64,000 bases of DNA from Streptomyces sp. NBC_01788 (GTDB taxonomy: Bacteria > Actinomycetota > Actinomycetes > Streptomycetales > Streptomycetaceae), in NCBI RefSeq assembly GCF_035917575.1, contig NZ_CP109090.1, positions 4,526,001 to 4,590,000 of the forward strand, given 5' to 3'. Below the pieces are notes generated by a model. The model was not told where the DNA came from. It saw nothing but the letters and a program-made list of their open reading frames with translations, and made no database searches. The first letter of the stretch is position 1. Every line of letters starts with the position of its first letter. The position numbers and the translations under genes are program-made. Below are positions 25,662 to 34,308 of the stretch, in pieces.

Positions 25662-26965
25662 CCGCTGTCGACCACCAACTGGTCAAGCGGTTCAGGCAGG
25701 ACGCCGGTGACCGCATCGCCGAGCAGCGCCGCCTCGACCAGGTCAACGGCGTCACGCCGATGTCCGGCGAGGACGAGCGCCAGTACGCCCGCGCGGTCAT
25801 AGCGCAGATACTGGAGGAGTACGCCCGCGCCGAGATCAACGCGGGCCGCACGCCGCTGGACGCCGAGACCGAGGAGCAGTACGCGGCCGCCGTGCACGCG
25901 GCGCTGTTCGGCGTCGGCCGGCTCCAGCCGCTGCTCGACGACCCGCAGGTCGAGAACATCGACATCAACGGCTGCGACCAGGTGTTCGTCGGATACGCCG
26001 ACGGGCGCGAGGTCACGGGAGAGCCGGTCGCCGAGACCGACGAGGAGCTGATCGAGCTCATCCAGGTGCTCGGCGCCTACTCGGGTCTGTCGTCACGCCC
26101 CTTCGACTCCGCCAACCCGCAGCTCGACCTGCGGCTGCCGGACGGTTCGCGGCTGTCGGCCGTCATGGACGTGACCCGCCGGCCCGCGCTGTCCATCCGC
26201 CGGGCCCGGATGGGCAAGGTGTTCATCTCCGACCTGGTCGGCAACGGCACGCTCGCGCCGGAGCTGGGGCACTTCCTTGCCTGCGCGGTCCGCGCCCGCA
26301 AGAACATCATGATCGCGGGCGCGACGAACGCCGGGAAGACGACGCTGCTGCGTGCCCTCGCCAACGAGATCCCGCCGCACGAACGGCTCATCACGGTCGA
26401 GCGGGCACTGGAGCTGGGCCTCGACGCGTTCCCCGAACTGCACCCGAACGTCGTGGCGTTCGAGGAGCGGCTGCCCAACTCGGAGGGCCAAGGGATTATT
26501 TCCATGGCGGAGCTGGTGCGCCGGTCCCTCCGTATGAACCCCTCCCGCGTCATCGTCGGCGAGGTGCTCGGCGACGAGATCGTGACCATGCTGAACGCGA
26601 TGTCGCAGGGCAACGACGGTTCGCTGTCCACGATCCACGCCAACGGCTCCAGCGAGGTCTTCAACCGCATCTCCACCTACGCGTTGCAGGCGACCGAGCG
26701 GCTGCCCATCGAGGCCAGCCAGATGCTGATCGCGGGCGCGGTGAACTTCGTCGTCTTCATCCAGCGGCGCAACAACTTCCAGACCGGTGGCCGGCTTCAG
26801 CGCAGTGTGACCTCGGTCCGCGAGGTCAACGGCGTCGACGGCCGGGTGCTGTCCAGCGAGGTGTTCGCCGAGACGCCCGACGGCCGGGTCGTGCCGCACG
26901 CGCCCATAGCCTGCCTGGAGGACCTCATGGCGCACGGTTACCAGCCCCACGGAAACTGGGGGTGA
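25658..26965 (+). CDS. tadA: Flp pilus assembly ATPase TadA/CpaF
   Basis: This 435-residue secretion ATPase powers Flp pilin assembly. The Walker A motif is GATNAGKTTLL (about residues 222-232). The Asp box and Walker B region read ELHPNVVAFEERLPN and MNPSRVIVGEVLGDEI, and the His box is SLSTIHANGSSE. The N-terminal domain includes the conserved ENIDINGCDQVFV. All the landmarks of the CpaF/TadA branch of type II/IV secretion ATPases are present. The start is the ATG at 25658, overlapping the previous stop. The protein is cytoplasmic and would dock on TadB and TadC, encoded next. Confidence 0.95.
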   Translation: MTAVDHQLVKRFRQDAGDRIAEQRRLDQVNGVTPMSGEDERQYARAVIAQILEEYARAEINAGRTPLDAETEEQYAAAVHAALFGVGRLQPLLDDPQVENIDINGCDQVFVGYADGREVTGEPVAETDEELIELIQVLGAYSGLSSRPFDSANPQLDLRLPDGSRLSAVMDVTRRPALSIRRARMGKVFISDLVGNGTLAPELGHFLACAVRARKNIMIAGATNAGKTTLLRALANEIPPHERLITVERALELGLDAFPELHPNVVAFEERLPNSEGQGIISMAELVRRSLRMNPSRVIVGEVLGDEIVTMLNAMSQGNDGSLSTIHANGSSEVFNRISTYALQATERLPIEASQMLIAGAVNFVVFIQRRNNFQTGGRLQRSVTSVREVNGVDGRVLSSEVFAETPDGRVVPHAPIACLEDLMAHGYQPHGNWG

Positions 26966-27930
26966 CCATGACGCTTGCCGCACTGGCCCCGCTCGGCTCC
27001 ATGGGGGGCCTGTTCTCCGCCACGGTCCTGTACTCGATCGTTTCCGGCGTCGCCGTCGGCGGCGGTCTCGCGCTGTTGATCGTCGCCGTACGCGGACTGC
27101 CCGCCAAGCCCGAGCACGAGAAGCAGCGGGCGAGCCGGCGGGCGAGCGAACTGCTCCGCTTCGCCGGGCGGCGCGGCTCCCTCGCCGCCCTCGTCGGCCT
27201 CGCGGTCCTCGTGCTCACCCGTTGGGCGGTCGCCGGAATCGCGGCCGGTGTCCTCGTCTTCTTCTGGGACCGCCTCTTCGGCGGCGCGGCGGAGGAGCGG
27301 GCCGCCATGCGCCGGGTGGAGGCCCTGGCCTCCTGGACGGAGTCGCTGCGCGACACGATCGCCGGCGCGGTCGGCCTGGAGCAGGCCATCCCGGCCTCGG
27401 CGCGCGCCGCCGCGCCCGTCCTGCGCCCCCATCTGGACGCCCTGGTCGACCGGTTGCGCGCCCGCACTCCGTTGCCCGACGCGCTGCAACTGCTCGCCGA
27501 CGAGATCGACGACGCCTCCGCCGACATCATCGTCGCCGCGCTCATCCTCAACGCCCGGCTGCGCGGCCCCGGTCTGCGCCAGGTCCTCGGCGCGCTGGCC
27601 AAGTCGGCGCGCGAGGAGGTCGACATGCGCCAGCGTGTGATGGCTCAACGGGCCTCGACCCGGCGCTCGGTGCAGATCGTCGTCGCCGTCTCCGTGGCCT
27701 TCGTGCTCGGACTGTCCATCTTCAACCGTGAGTTCGTGTCGCCGTACGGCACACCGATCGGCCAGCTCGTCCTCGCGCTGGTCTGCGGTCTGTTCGCGCT
27801 CGGCTTCTGGTGGCTGCGCAAGCTGTCCACGATCGAGACGCCCGAACGCTTCCTGGTGCGGGACGAGGCGGCGGTGCAGTTCGTCCGGCCGCGCACGCCC
27901 GCCCAGCAGGAGGAAGGGGTACGCCGGTGA
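26962..27930 (+). CDS. tadB: Flp pilus membrane platform protein TadB
   Basis: This 322-residue protein has a type II secretion F-domain: MRRVEALASWTESLRDTIAG, then VGLEQAIPASARAA. Transmembrane helices lie near residues 18-45, 75-100, 230-250 and 265-285. It forms the inner-membrane platform of the Tad system together with TadC. The start is the GTG at 26962, overlapping the tadA stop by 4 nt; an ATG at 26968 is an alternative. The operon structure is tight. Confidence 0.9.
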   Translation: MTMTLAALAPLGSMGGLFSATVLYSIVSGVAVGGGLALLIVAVRGLPAKPEHEKQRASRRASELLRFAGRRGSLAALVGLAVLVLTRWAVAGIAAGVLVFFWDRLFGGAAEERAAMRRVEALASWTESLRDTIAGAVGLEQAIPASARAAAPVLRPHLDALVDRLRARTPLPDALQLLADEIDDASADIIVAALILNARLRGPGLRQVLGALAKSAREEVDMRQRVMAQRASTRRSVQIVVAVSVAFVLGLSIFNREFVSPYGTPIGQLVLALVCGLFALGFWWLRKLSTIETPERFLVRDEAAVQFVRPRTPAQQEEGVRR

Positions 27931-28850
27931 ACCTGACGATGCCGGTCGTGGTCGGCGCGGTCCTCGGCCTCGGTGTCTACGCCCTCGTACGCGCCCTGAT
28001 GCCGTCCAGGCGGAGCGCGGTCGCGCAGGTCGCGCGGATCGACGCTATGCGGGCGCGGGGAGCGGCGTACGAGACGCGGCACCAGGCGCGGGAGGAGACG
28101 GGGCGCCTCGGTGCGGTCCGTGCCCAAGTCGGTGCGCGCATCGCGGAGTTCTACCTTCAGCAGGGGTGGGAGCAGCGCTCGTTGCGGGCTGATCTCGCCG
28201 TGCTGGAGCGCAGCTGGGAGAGGTTCCTGGCGACGAAGGTGCTGCTGTCGGTGGCAGGGCTGTTCTTCGGGCCCCTGCTGTTCGCCGTGGTCTACACGAT
28301 GGGCCTCGGGCGCAGCCCGGTCATCCCGGTCTGGATGGCGCTGTTGTGCGCGGCGCTGTTCTTCTTCCTGCCCGATCTGGAGATCCGGCGGGACGCGGCC
28401 GACAAGCGCCGTGACCTGCGCCGGGTCATCGGCGCGTATCTGGACCTGGTGTCCATGAGCCTGGCCGGGGGCCGCGGTCTGCCGGAGGCGTTGATGGCGG
28501 CGGCCGAGGTGTCCGACGGCTGGGCGAACCAGCGGATCCGCAACGCCCTGGCCGACGCCCGCATCACCGGCATCAGCCAGTGGCAGGCGCTCGGGCAGCT
28601 CGGCGAGGAGCTGGGCGTGGAGGAGCTGAAGGACCTTTCGGCTTCCCTGGCCCTGGTCGCCGACGACGGCGCGAAGGTGCGCGAGTCGCTCGCCTCGCGG
28701 GCCGAGACCATGCGCCACCGCGAGTTGGCCGAGATCGAGGGCAGCGCGGGCGAGAAGTCCCAGTCGATGCTCGTGGCCCAGCTGCTGCTGTGCGCGGGCT
28801 TCCTGGTGTTCCTGATCTATCCGGCGGCGATGCGGGTGTTCCAGGTGTGA
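27927..28850 (+). CDS. tadC: Flp pilus membrane platform protein TadC
   Basis: This 307-residue protein is the second F-domain platform component. It shows RRVIGAYLDLVSMSLAGGRGLPEAL, then SQWQALGQLGEELGVEELKDLS, and ends in a transmembrane helix SMLVAQLLLCAGFLVFLIYPA. Further helices are at the N-terminus and near 113-155. The start is the GTG at 27927, which overlaps the tadB stop (GTGA). The GRG-L-P-E-A-L motif typical of F-domains is intact. Confidence 0.9.
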   Translation: MNLTMPVVVGAVLGLGVYALVRALMPSRRSAVAQVARIDAMRARGAAYETRHQAREETGRLGAVRAQVGARIAEFYLQQGWEQRSLRADLAVLERSWERFLATKVLLSVAGLFFGPLLFAVVYTMGLGRSPVIPVWMALLCAALFFFLPDLEIRRDAADKRRDLRRVIGAYLDLVSMSLAGGRGLPEALMAAAEVSDGWANQRIRNALADARITGISQWQALGQLGEELGVEELKDLSASLALVADDGAKVRESLASRAETMRHRELAEIEGSAGEKSQSMLVAQLLLCAGFLVFLIYPAAMRVFQV

Positions 28851-28906
28851 GCGCCGTCCCCGCCGAACCCTGCCAACTGTCCTGACTTCGAGAGGAAACC
28901 ACTGTC

Positions 28907-29158
28907 ATGAACGGACGAGACTTCCACACCGGGATTCCGGCCGTGGACTTCCTGGTCACCTTCCTGGGCGGCCGTGTGCAGCGCGCCCGCTCCGGCGAAC
29001 TGGACCGCGGTGCCTCCGCGGTCGAGTGGGTCATCATCTCCGCGGTCGTCGTGGCGATCGTCGGCGTGGTGGCCGCCATCATCAACTCCGCGCTGAGCGA
29101 GGGCGCCAACAAGGTGGGCAACTGCATCAAGGGCGCGGACGCGGGCAAGACCTGCTGA
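28907..29158 (+). CDS. flp: Flp-type pilin
   Basis: This 83-residue protein is the predicted major pilin. The processing site is DRG|ASAVEW, with glycine 35 at -1 and glutamate at +5 of the mature peptide. It is followed by a hydrophobic segment VIISAVVVAIVGVVAAII, as in Flp/type IVb prepilins. The short C-terminal part contains two cysteines (NCIKGADAGKTC). It would be cleaved by the prepilin peptidase encoded at 40165-41037. The ribosome-binding site GAGAGGAAA is 9 nt upstream of the ATG. The gene sits after tadC and before the minor pilin-like genes. Confidence 0.9.
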   Translation: MNGRDFHTGIPAVDFLVTFLGGRVQRARSGELDRGASAVEWVIISAVVVAIVGVVAAIINSALSEGANKVGNCIKGADAGKTC

Positions 29159-29208
29159 TCGCACGTACGACGAGCGTACGACGGGGAAGTACAACGGGGT
29201 GGACGGGG

Positions 29209-29682
29209 ATGCTGGCGGACGTGGGCGGACGGGTGCGACGCGCGGTGGGCCGCAGGGTGCGGGCCGCGCGTGAGGCGGCGGCGACCCGCGGCGACTCCGG
29301 GATGACCGCGATCGAGTTCGTGCTGCTCACCCCCGTACTGTTCTTCATGATCTTCGCGACGGTGCAGTTCGCGCTGTACTTCTTCGCCGACCACGTCGCC
29401 CAGGCGGCGGCCCAGGCCGGCGCCCGCAAGGCCCGTGCCACGGCCGACGAGCAGCCCGGCGCCTGGCGGGGCGAGGCCCGCGACGTCGTCGACGTCTACA
29501 TCCGGCAACTGGGCCCACAGTTGGTGCTGTCGCCGGACGTGAGGATGCTGCAACCGGAGCAGAACACCGTGGGCGTGGAGATCTCGGCACGGATCCCGAC
29601 GGTTTTCCCGGGCCTGAATCTGACGGTGCACGCGCAGTCGTCGGGCCCGGTGGAGAGGTTCGTGCGGGATGGCGGGAACTAG
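29209..29682 (+). CDS. TadE-like pseudopilin
   Basis: This 157-residue protein has a processing motif GDSG|MTAIEF (glutamate at +5) followed by the hydrophobic segment VLLTPVLFFMIFATVQFALYFF. This is the TadE domain. The leader is long and Arg-rich. Mature TadE-like proteins are minor pilins of Tad systems. The ATG at 29209 has only a weak upstream GGGG. The next gene starts directly at its stop (29683). Confidence 0.85.
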   Translation: MLADVGGRVRRAVGRRVRAAREAAATRGDSGMTAIEFVLLTPVLFFMIFATVQFALYFFADHVAQAAAQAGARKARATADEQPGAWRGEARDVVDVYIRQLGPQLVLSPDVRMLQPEQNTVGVEISARIPTVFPGLNLTVHAQSSGPVERFVRDGGN

Positions 29683-30111
29683 ATGAACCGCTCTGTTCGG
29701 AGGTCTCTTCCCTCCGCCCGTGACGACAGCGGTCTGTCGACCGTGGAGGTCGTGATCCTCGCCCCGGTGATGATTCTGTTCATCCTGGTGCTGGTGGCCT
29801 TCGGCCAACTCGTCGAAGGGCGGGGCGCGGTCGACGGTGCGGCACGGGACGCGGCACGCGCGGGGTCCATCCAGAAGGACCACGCGACGGCCATGTCCGA
29901 GGCGCGCAGGGCGGCGGAGGCGGACCTGGCCGACGTCTGCTCGGGGCCGGTCTCCGTGGTGCAGACGAGTGCGGGCTTCGCCCCCGACTCCCTGTTCACG
30001 GTCGAGGTCAGCTGCCAGGTGCGCGGCCTGGCGTCGCTGGGCCTGAACATCCCGACGAGGCTGTCCGCGAGCTTCAGCTCGCCGCTGGATCCCTTCCGGA
30101 GGTCGGCGTGA
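29683..30111 (+). CDS. TadE/TadF-like pseudopilin
   Basis: This 142-residue protein has the motif DDSG|LSTVEVVILAPVMILFIL, again with glutamate at +5 of the mature protein, and a TadE-type hydrophobic helix. The C-terminal part carries two cysteines (DVCSGPV, EVSCQV) that may form a disulphide. The start abuts the previous stop without spacer, and the end overlaps the following gene by 4 nt. Confidence 0.85.
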   Translation: MNRSVRRSLPSARDDSGLSTVEVVILAPVMILFILVLVAFGQLVEGRGAVDGAARDAARAGSIQKDHATAMSEARRAAEADLADVCSGPVSVVQTSAGFAPDSLFTVEVSCQVRGLASLGLNIPTRLSASFSSPLDPFRRSA

Positions 30112-30587
30112 GCGTGAGCGCCTCTGCCGCGGACCGCGCGCGCACCTGGTGGTCCACCCGAGGGACGGCACTGGACGACCGCGGTTCGGGTGCCGGCGCG
30201 GTCATCATCTTCGCGCTGGTGTTCCTCGCCCTGTCCGCCTTCGTCATCGACGGCGGCCTGTCCATCTCCAAGCGCGAACGGGCCGCGGACATAGCGGAAC
30301 AGGCGGCCCGCTACGCCGCCCAGGACATCGACCGCGAGGCCCTCTACGACAACGAGGGCGGCCCCGCCCCGATCAACTACGAGAACTGCGACGCCCGCGT
30401 GAAGGCCTTCGCCCGCGAGATGAGCATGACGGGCGCCGACATCGCCGCGAGCCACTGCGTGGCTGCCGACGCCGACCAGGTCCAGGTCGAGATCCAGCTG
30501 ACCTACTCGCCCGTCTTCACCGGCATGTTCTACGGAGGCAGCGTGACCGTCCACGGCCGGTCAGTGGCCCGGAACGAGGTGGGGTGA
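30108..30587 (+). CDS. TadG-like putative Flp-pilus protein
   Basis: This 159-residue protein has one N-terminal transmembrane helix in GAGAVIIFALVFLALSAFVIDGG, the hallmark of TadG-like pilus-assembly proteins. Unlike the three preceding proteins it lacks the G-x4-E processing motif, so it is probably not cleaved. It has two extracytoplasmic cysteines (ENCDAR, SHCVAA). It starts with a GTG overlapping the previous stop and ends the first Tad operon. Confidence 0.8.
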   Translation: MSVSASAADRARTWWSTRGTALDDRGSGAGAVIIFALVFLALSAFVIDGGLSISKRERAADIAEQAARYAAQDIDREALYDNEGGPAPINYENCDARVKAFAREMSMTGADIAASHCVAADADQVQVEIQLTYSPVFTGMFYGGSVTVHGRSVARNEVG

Positions 30588-30736
30588 CGCATCCATGAGC
30601 GTGGCCGACCCCTTGCACACGCTCGCCGACTCGCTCACCTGGACGGAGTGACCGACAAGCGGCCAGGCGACGGCGGCGGTCATCATGGAACGACGAGCCG
30701 GCGGAGCAGATGGCCGACAACATCGCGAAGACGCGC

Positions 30737-30937
30737 TCACTCTGACGATTTGAGGGCGTTGAGGAAGCCGGCGAAGGCGGCGGCCGGGAAGGAGAGGGTG
30801 GCCCGGGCCGGGTCCTTTGAGTCGCGGACGGCTATGTGGGTGGGGTGGTGGGCGATCTCTATGCAGGCGTTGCCGTCGCCGCTGCCGGAGTAGGAAGACT
30901 TCCGCCACGTCTCGTGAGTGCTCACCGTGTTCCTCAC
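30737..30937 (-). CDS. DUF397 protein
   Basis: This 66-residue protein has the DUF397 pattern: WRKSSYSGSGDGNACIEIA, then HIAVRDSKDP and FPAAAFAGFLNAL. Members are nearly always encoded next to a helix-turn-helix DUF5753 regulator in Streptomyces, as here, and are thought to act with it. The start ATG overlaps the regulator's stop as ATGA, so the two are translationally coupled. Confidence 0.92.
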   Translation of the reverse strand: MRNTVSTHETWRKSSYSGSGDGNACIEIAHHPTHIAVRDSKDPARATLSFPAAAFAGFLNALKSSE

Positions 30938-31785
30938 AGTTCCTTGGCCAGCCTGTGGACGAAGTCACGTGAACGTTCGGGTTCGAGTGACACCGCCTCC
31001 ACTCTACGGAAGAGAGTTCGGAATACGCCGAGAGGTGCTTCGGAGTCGACGAAGACCGTGCCATGTGGGCCGTCGCGTACAACCGTGTCCAGCTTCGGCA
31101 CGCTGCCGCCGGCGTACACCATGGCGGCCGTGATGTCGGCGAAGTCGTCCAGCTCGAAAGGGATGACGCGCACCGTGAGGTGGTCCGCTTCGGAGAGTTC
31201 CAGGATGCGGTTGAGCTGGGCCCGGCACGCGGCGCGCCCGCCGACCTTGATGCGAAGCGCGGCTTCGTGGACCAGTGCTTCGTAGGGGATCGGCTGGTTG
31301 CCCGTGATGATGGCCCGCCGTCGCATTCGGTGATCGACGCGCAACTGAACGTCGGCCTCCGAGATTTCGGGGATCCGGCGAGAGAAGAGAGCCCGTGCGT
31401 AGTCCTCGGTCTGGAGAAGTCCTGGGACGTGCAGGAAATCCACGTCCCACCGGAAGGTGGCATGGTGCTCGAGCTCGGAGAGATCCAGGAACGACGTGGG
31501 GAGGACACCTCGGTACTCCTCCCACCAGCCGCGTGTGCGGTCGGTTGCCATGACCGCGAGCGCGTCGGCCAACTCCTCGTCCGTGCAGGCGTAATAGGCG
31601 ACGAGTCGTCGTAGCCGCTGCTCGCTCACGCCGGAGATGGCGGACTCGATCTGGCTGATCTGGACGGAGTTCACTCCGAGCAGCGCGGCTGCCTCGCGTG
31701 CGCTGAGGCCTGCTGCGTCCCGGAGCCTGCGCAGTTCTACGGCCAGACGCATCTGTCGTGCTGTCGGCTCGCGTCTGGTCCCCAT
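30934..31785 (-). CDS. XRE-type regulator with DUF5753 domain
   Basis: This 283-residue protein has an N-terminal helix-turn-helix (about residues 15-70: LRDAAGLSAREAAALLG, then QISQIESAISGVS) and the DUF5753 ligand-like domain (WWEEYRGVLP, then PGLLQTEDYARALF). The family includes BldB/WhiJ-associated developmental regulators of Streptomyces. A partner DUF397 gene follows, and a HATPase gene is divergent upstream. This trio is common in Streptomyces genomes. The target genes are not known. Confidence 0.92.
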   Translation of the reverse strand: MGTRREPTARQMRLAVELRRLRDAAGLSAREAAALLGVNSVQISQIESAISGVSEQRLRRLVAYYACTDEELADALAVMATDRTRGWWEEYRGVLPTSFLDLSELEHHATFRWDVDFLHVPGLLQTEDYARALFSRRIPEISEADVQLRVDHRMRRRAIITGNQPIPYEALVHEAALRIKVGGRAACRAQLNRILELSEADHLTVRVIPFELDDFADITAAMVYAGGSVPKLDTVVRDGPHGTVFVDSEAPLGVFRTLFRRVEAVSLEPERSRDFVHRLAKEL

Positions 31786-31851
31786 CGGTTGCTCCTTCGG
31801 CCAACGCGTCTGGAAGTGCGACTCGTTCGGGCGTCAGATTACGCGATCGAC

Positions 31852-31881
31852 TTGCCTCAGGTTAAATCTAAGGTCTACCGT
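31852..31881 (+). promoter_or_regulatory. Candidate promoter of the HATPase gene
   Basis: TTGCCT (31852-31857) and TACCGT (31876-31881) are 18 bp apart, and the spacer holds the AT-rich stretch GGTTAAATCTAAGG. The AT-rich core in the 233-bp divergent spacer is a plausible binding region for the DUF5753 regulator. Confidence 0.4.
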
Positions 31882-32018
31882 CGGTGACGCGATGCACACA
31901 GTGCGGTTATCCGCGGTCCCGGAAGCGCACCGCTCCGCCCTGCCACGACGGCTGCGGCAAGGCCACCGCCCGCCACCGCGGCGTCACCTCAACCCGCCTC
32001 ACGTCACTGGAGTGACCC

Positions 32019-32426
32019 ATGCCCGAAAACGAGCCGTGGGAGTACACCCTGTACATCCCGAACGACCCCCGCGCGGTCACCATCTCCCGCCGGACTCTCC
32101 GGCTGATCCTCACGATGCACGGCCTCATCCGCCTCGTCGACACAGCCGAGTTGCTGGCGACGGAGCTGGTCTCCAACGCCGTACGGCACACGAAGGGGCC
32201 CGCCGGCCTGCGCGTGCGCTGGTCGGCGGGCGTGCTCCGGATCGGGGCGTGGGACACCGATCCCGCGCCGCCCGAGCCTCCGGCGCGGTGGGAGCAGGTC
32301 GCCGACCTGGAGGAAGGGCGCGGGCTTGCCCTGGTCCGGGCCTGCGCCGACCTGTGGGGCTGGCAGCCACTGTCCAGGGAGGGCAACCGGGGCAAGTACG
32401 TGTGGTGTGACCTGGTCGCGGCGTAG
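32019..32426 (+). CDS. RsbW-like ATP-binding protein (HATPase_c)
   Basis: This 135-residue GHKL-type protein has the N-box LLATELVSNAVRHTKG, the G1 region RIGAWDTDP and the G2 region EEGRGLALVRACADLWG. It resembles anti-sigma-factor kinases of the SpoIIAB/RsbW family, of which Streptomyces have many. It is probably a cytosolic serine kinase acting on an anti-anti-sigma factor, but no sigma or antagonist gene is adjacent. Its association with the DUF5753/DUF397 pair is the usual context. The start ATG at 32019 lacks a strong ribosome-binding site. Confidence 0.88.
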   Translation: MPENEPWEYTLYIPNDPRAVTISRRTLRLILTMHGLIRLVDTAELLATELVSNAVRHTKGPAGLRVRWSAGVLRIGAWDTDPAPPEPPARWEQVADLEEGRGLALVRACADLWGWQPLSREGNRGKYVWCDLVAA

Positions 32427-32459
32427 CTCGTTGATCACATCGGATGGAAAGGAGAGCGG

Positions 32460-33359
32460 ATGGTCAGCTCGCCGCACGAAGGTCTGCATCAGATCTGTCA
32501 GAAGGACCCTGCGGGTTTCACGCGCACACTTCAGCGTGTATTGCACATCCCGATTCCCGAGCCGCGCGACTTCGCTGTCCTCAACGCGGACCTGACGGAA
32601 ATCGAGCCGGTAGAGCGACGCGTGGATACTCTGCTGCGTGCGGAGACGGACGAGGGGACGTACCTTCTGGTCGTCGAGTCCCAGGGCAAGCGGGACGAGG
32701 ACAAACGCGGAAGCTGGGCCTACTACCTCAGTTACTTGTACGCGAAGTACCGCTGGGAGCCGGTTCTGATCGTCCTGACTCAGAGCAGGTCCACGGCACG
32801 CTGGGCGACGCGGCCGATCCGCCTGGGTCTGCCTGGCTGGCACTCGCTCACCGTGCGACCGCTGGTGCTGAGCCCGGAGAACGTGCCTCTCATCGTCGAC
32901 GAGGTCGAGGCTCAGCGGGATGTCTTTCTCGCGGCGTTCTCGGCGATGACGCATGGTAAGGGCCAGGGTGCCGCTGCCATACTGAAACCGCTGGCGGCAG
33001 CCCTGGCGGCCACCGACACCGACAGCGCGGGAATGCTCGCGCAGTTCGTCGAGTCGTGCCTGGTCGATGCCCAGGCAAAGCAGATCTGGAAGGAGCTGAT
33101 GATGCCGGTCAACTACTTCTTCCGGCACGAGGTCGCCGAGAAGGTACGGGAACAGGCTCGCGAGGAGGGTATCGAGGAGGGCGTCGAGAAGGAGCGTGCG
33201 TCGATGGTCCTCCGGATCCTCGACTGGCGTGGCATCCCTGTGCCGGACTCCGCACGCGATCGGGTGAAGTCCTGCTCCGACCTGGACCAGCTCGAGGTCT
33301 GGGCCCAGCGGGCCGTCCACGCCACGAGTGCGGAGGAACTGTTCGTGGTCAGCGGTTGA
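32460..33359 (+). CDS. Rpn/YhgA-type PD-(D/E)XK nuclease family protein
   Basis: This 299-residue protein has the Rpn core: an N-terminal helical region, then VDTLLRAETDEGTYLLVVESQGK (D...E-x-Q nuclease-like signature at about residues 58-80) and a helical tail. The tail has a Glu/Lys/Arg-rich segment (KVREQAREEGIEEGVEKERA) typical of Rpn/YhgA relatives. Rpn proteins promote recombination or transposon-like mobility. It is preceded by GGAAAGGAGAG. Its stop overlaps the convergent secreted-protein gene by 11 nt. No RpnC-style partner is obvious. It is one of the accessory genes that split the Tad locus. Confidence 0.75.
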   Translation: MVSSPHEGLHQICQKDPAGFTRTLQRVLHIPIPEPRDFAVLNADLTEIEPVERRVDTLLRAETDEGTYLLVVESQGKRDEDKRGSWAYYLSYLYAKYRWEPVLIVLTQSRSTARWATRPIRLGLPGWHSLTVRPLVLSPENVPLIVDEVEAQRDVFLAAFSAMTHGKGQGAAAILKPLAAALAATDTDSAGMLAQFVESCLVDAQAKQIWKELMMPVNYFFRHEVAEKVREQAREEGIEEGVEKERASMVLRILDWRGIPVPDSARDRVKSCSDLDQLEVWAQRAVHATSAEELFVVSG

Positions 33360-34176
33360 CCGACTGGATCTCCTGGACGTTCATGTCCTGGGTCGTCTCG
33401 AAGGTGCCGTCGGGGAGCTCGCCGCCGCTACCGTCGGAGCCGCGCCAGGTGATCTGCCAGGTGATGGACGCCTTGAGGCGGTACGGCCGGCCGTTCGTGG
33501 CGCGGAGGTATCTGACGCCGCACGGTGGTGTCTTGTCCGCGTTGCCCTTCGCGTACGGGGTGCCGATTGAACCGTCCTCGTTGATCGTGCAGTCTCCGGA
33601 GGGCGGGTAGGTCTCGGCGTCCTCCGTGCCAGGGGTGAGGTGGAGGGCAACCGGTTTGGCCGTGGTCTCGGCCCACAGGACGGTGTTCGGGAGTTCGGCC
33701 CTGACCTTGACCTCCTTGAAGGTGCCCTTGTCCAGCCAGGCCCAGGTCGGGAGGTTCACCGTGGACTTCGCCTGCGGTTTGAGCTCGATCTCCGTCTCGG
33801 GGACCTTGACCTTGTTGTAGGCGTACTCGGCGAGGGTTTTCGGGGTGGGCGTGTTCGGGTCGTCCGGGAGTTGGCCCGCGTCGACCCAGAACATGACGCG
33901 GCCGCAGTTCCAGGAGGCCGGGTCGGCGAAATCCGGTGCGACGCCGCGCCAGAAATAGCCGTCCTTACCGAGGTTGTAGTCCTTGTAGCCGTCGGCGCTG
34001 CTGTTGGTCGGTGAGTGAAGGTCGAAGTTGTCCGCCGGTTTGCCGTCGCGGTAGTGGTCCGTCCACAGTTCCTTGCCGAACCACGACTCGTGGATACCGA
34101 CGTCGCCTCCGCCGTCCGAGTTCACGAACTTTTTGAGCCCGGCCGAGGTGAAGGTCGGTTCGTACCAGCAGGCCGG
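33349..34176 (-). pseudogene. 3' part of split secreted-protein gene (paralogue B)
   Basis: This is the C-terminal part of the paralogue of the 21618-22661 protein. It begins at the insertion junction with CWYEPTFTSAGLKKFV and reads on through VNLPTWAWLDKGTFKEVKV and DAETYPPSGDCTINEDGSIG to TQDMNVQEIQSVNR. The frame reads back into the mobile element, where an apparent start at 34272 belongs to the insertion and not to the gene. Its 5' part is at 36051-36308, and the two join cleanly when the 1,866-bp insert and one copy of the 8-bp target duplication are removed. The split gene is not expected to yield the full protein. Confidence 0.88.
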
Positions 34177-34214
34177 CCAGGGCTTCGGCGTAGTCAGCCC
34201 TGGTCCGGTTTGTG
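34177..34214 (+). repeat. Left terminal inverted repeat of the insertion
   Basis: The 38-bp left end starts CCAGGGCTTCGGCGTAGTC and finishes GGTCCGGTTTGTG. The first 19 bp match the outer right end with one difference, and the first 13 bp match the inner right end exactly. Confidence 0.85.
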
Positions 34215-34308
34215 GCGGTTCGTTGACCGGTGGGCGTCCCGGAGCAGGACAGGCACGGATTTCCAAGATCATGGAGTTCTCTACGCCCCGTGACCTGCCT
34301 GGAAGACC

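Noticed and set aside
30595..30651. An 18-codon frame after the TadG-like gene
   Set aside because: It is too short, lacks a ribosome-binding site and has no recognisable relatives.
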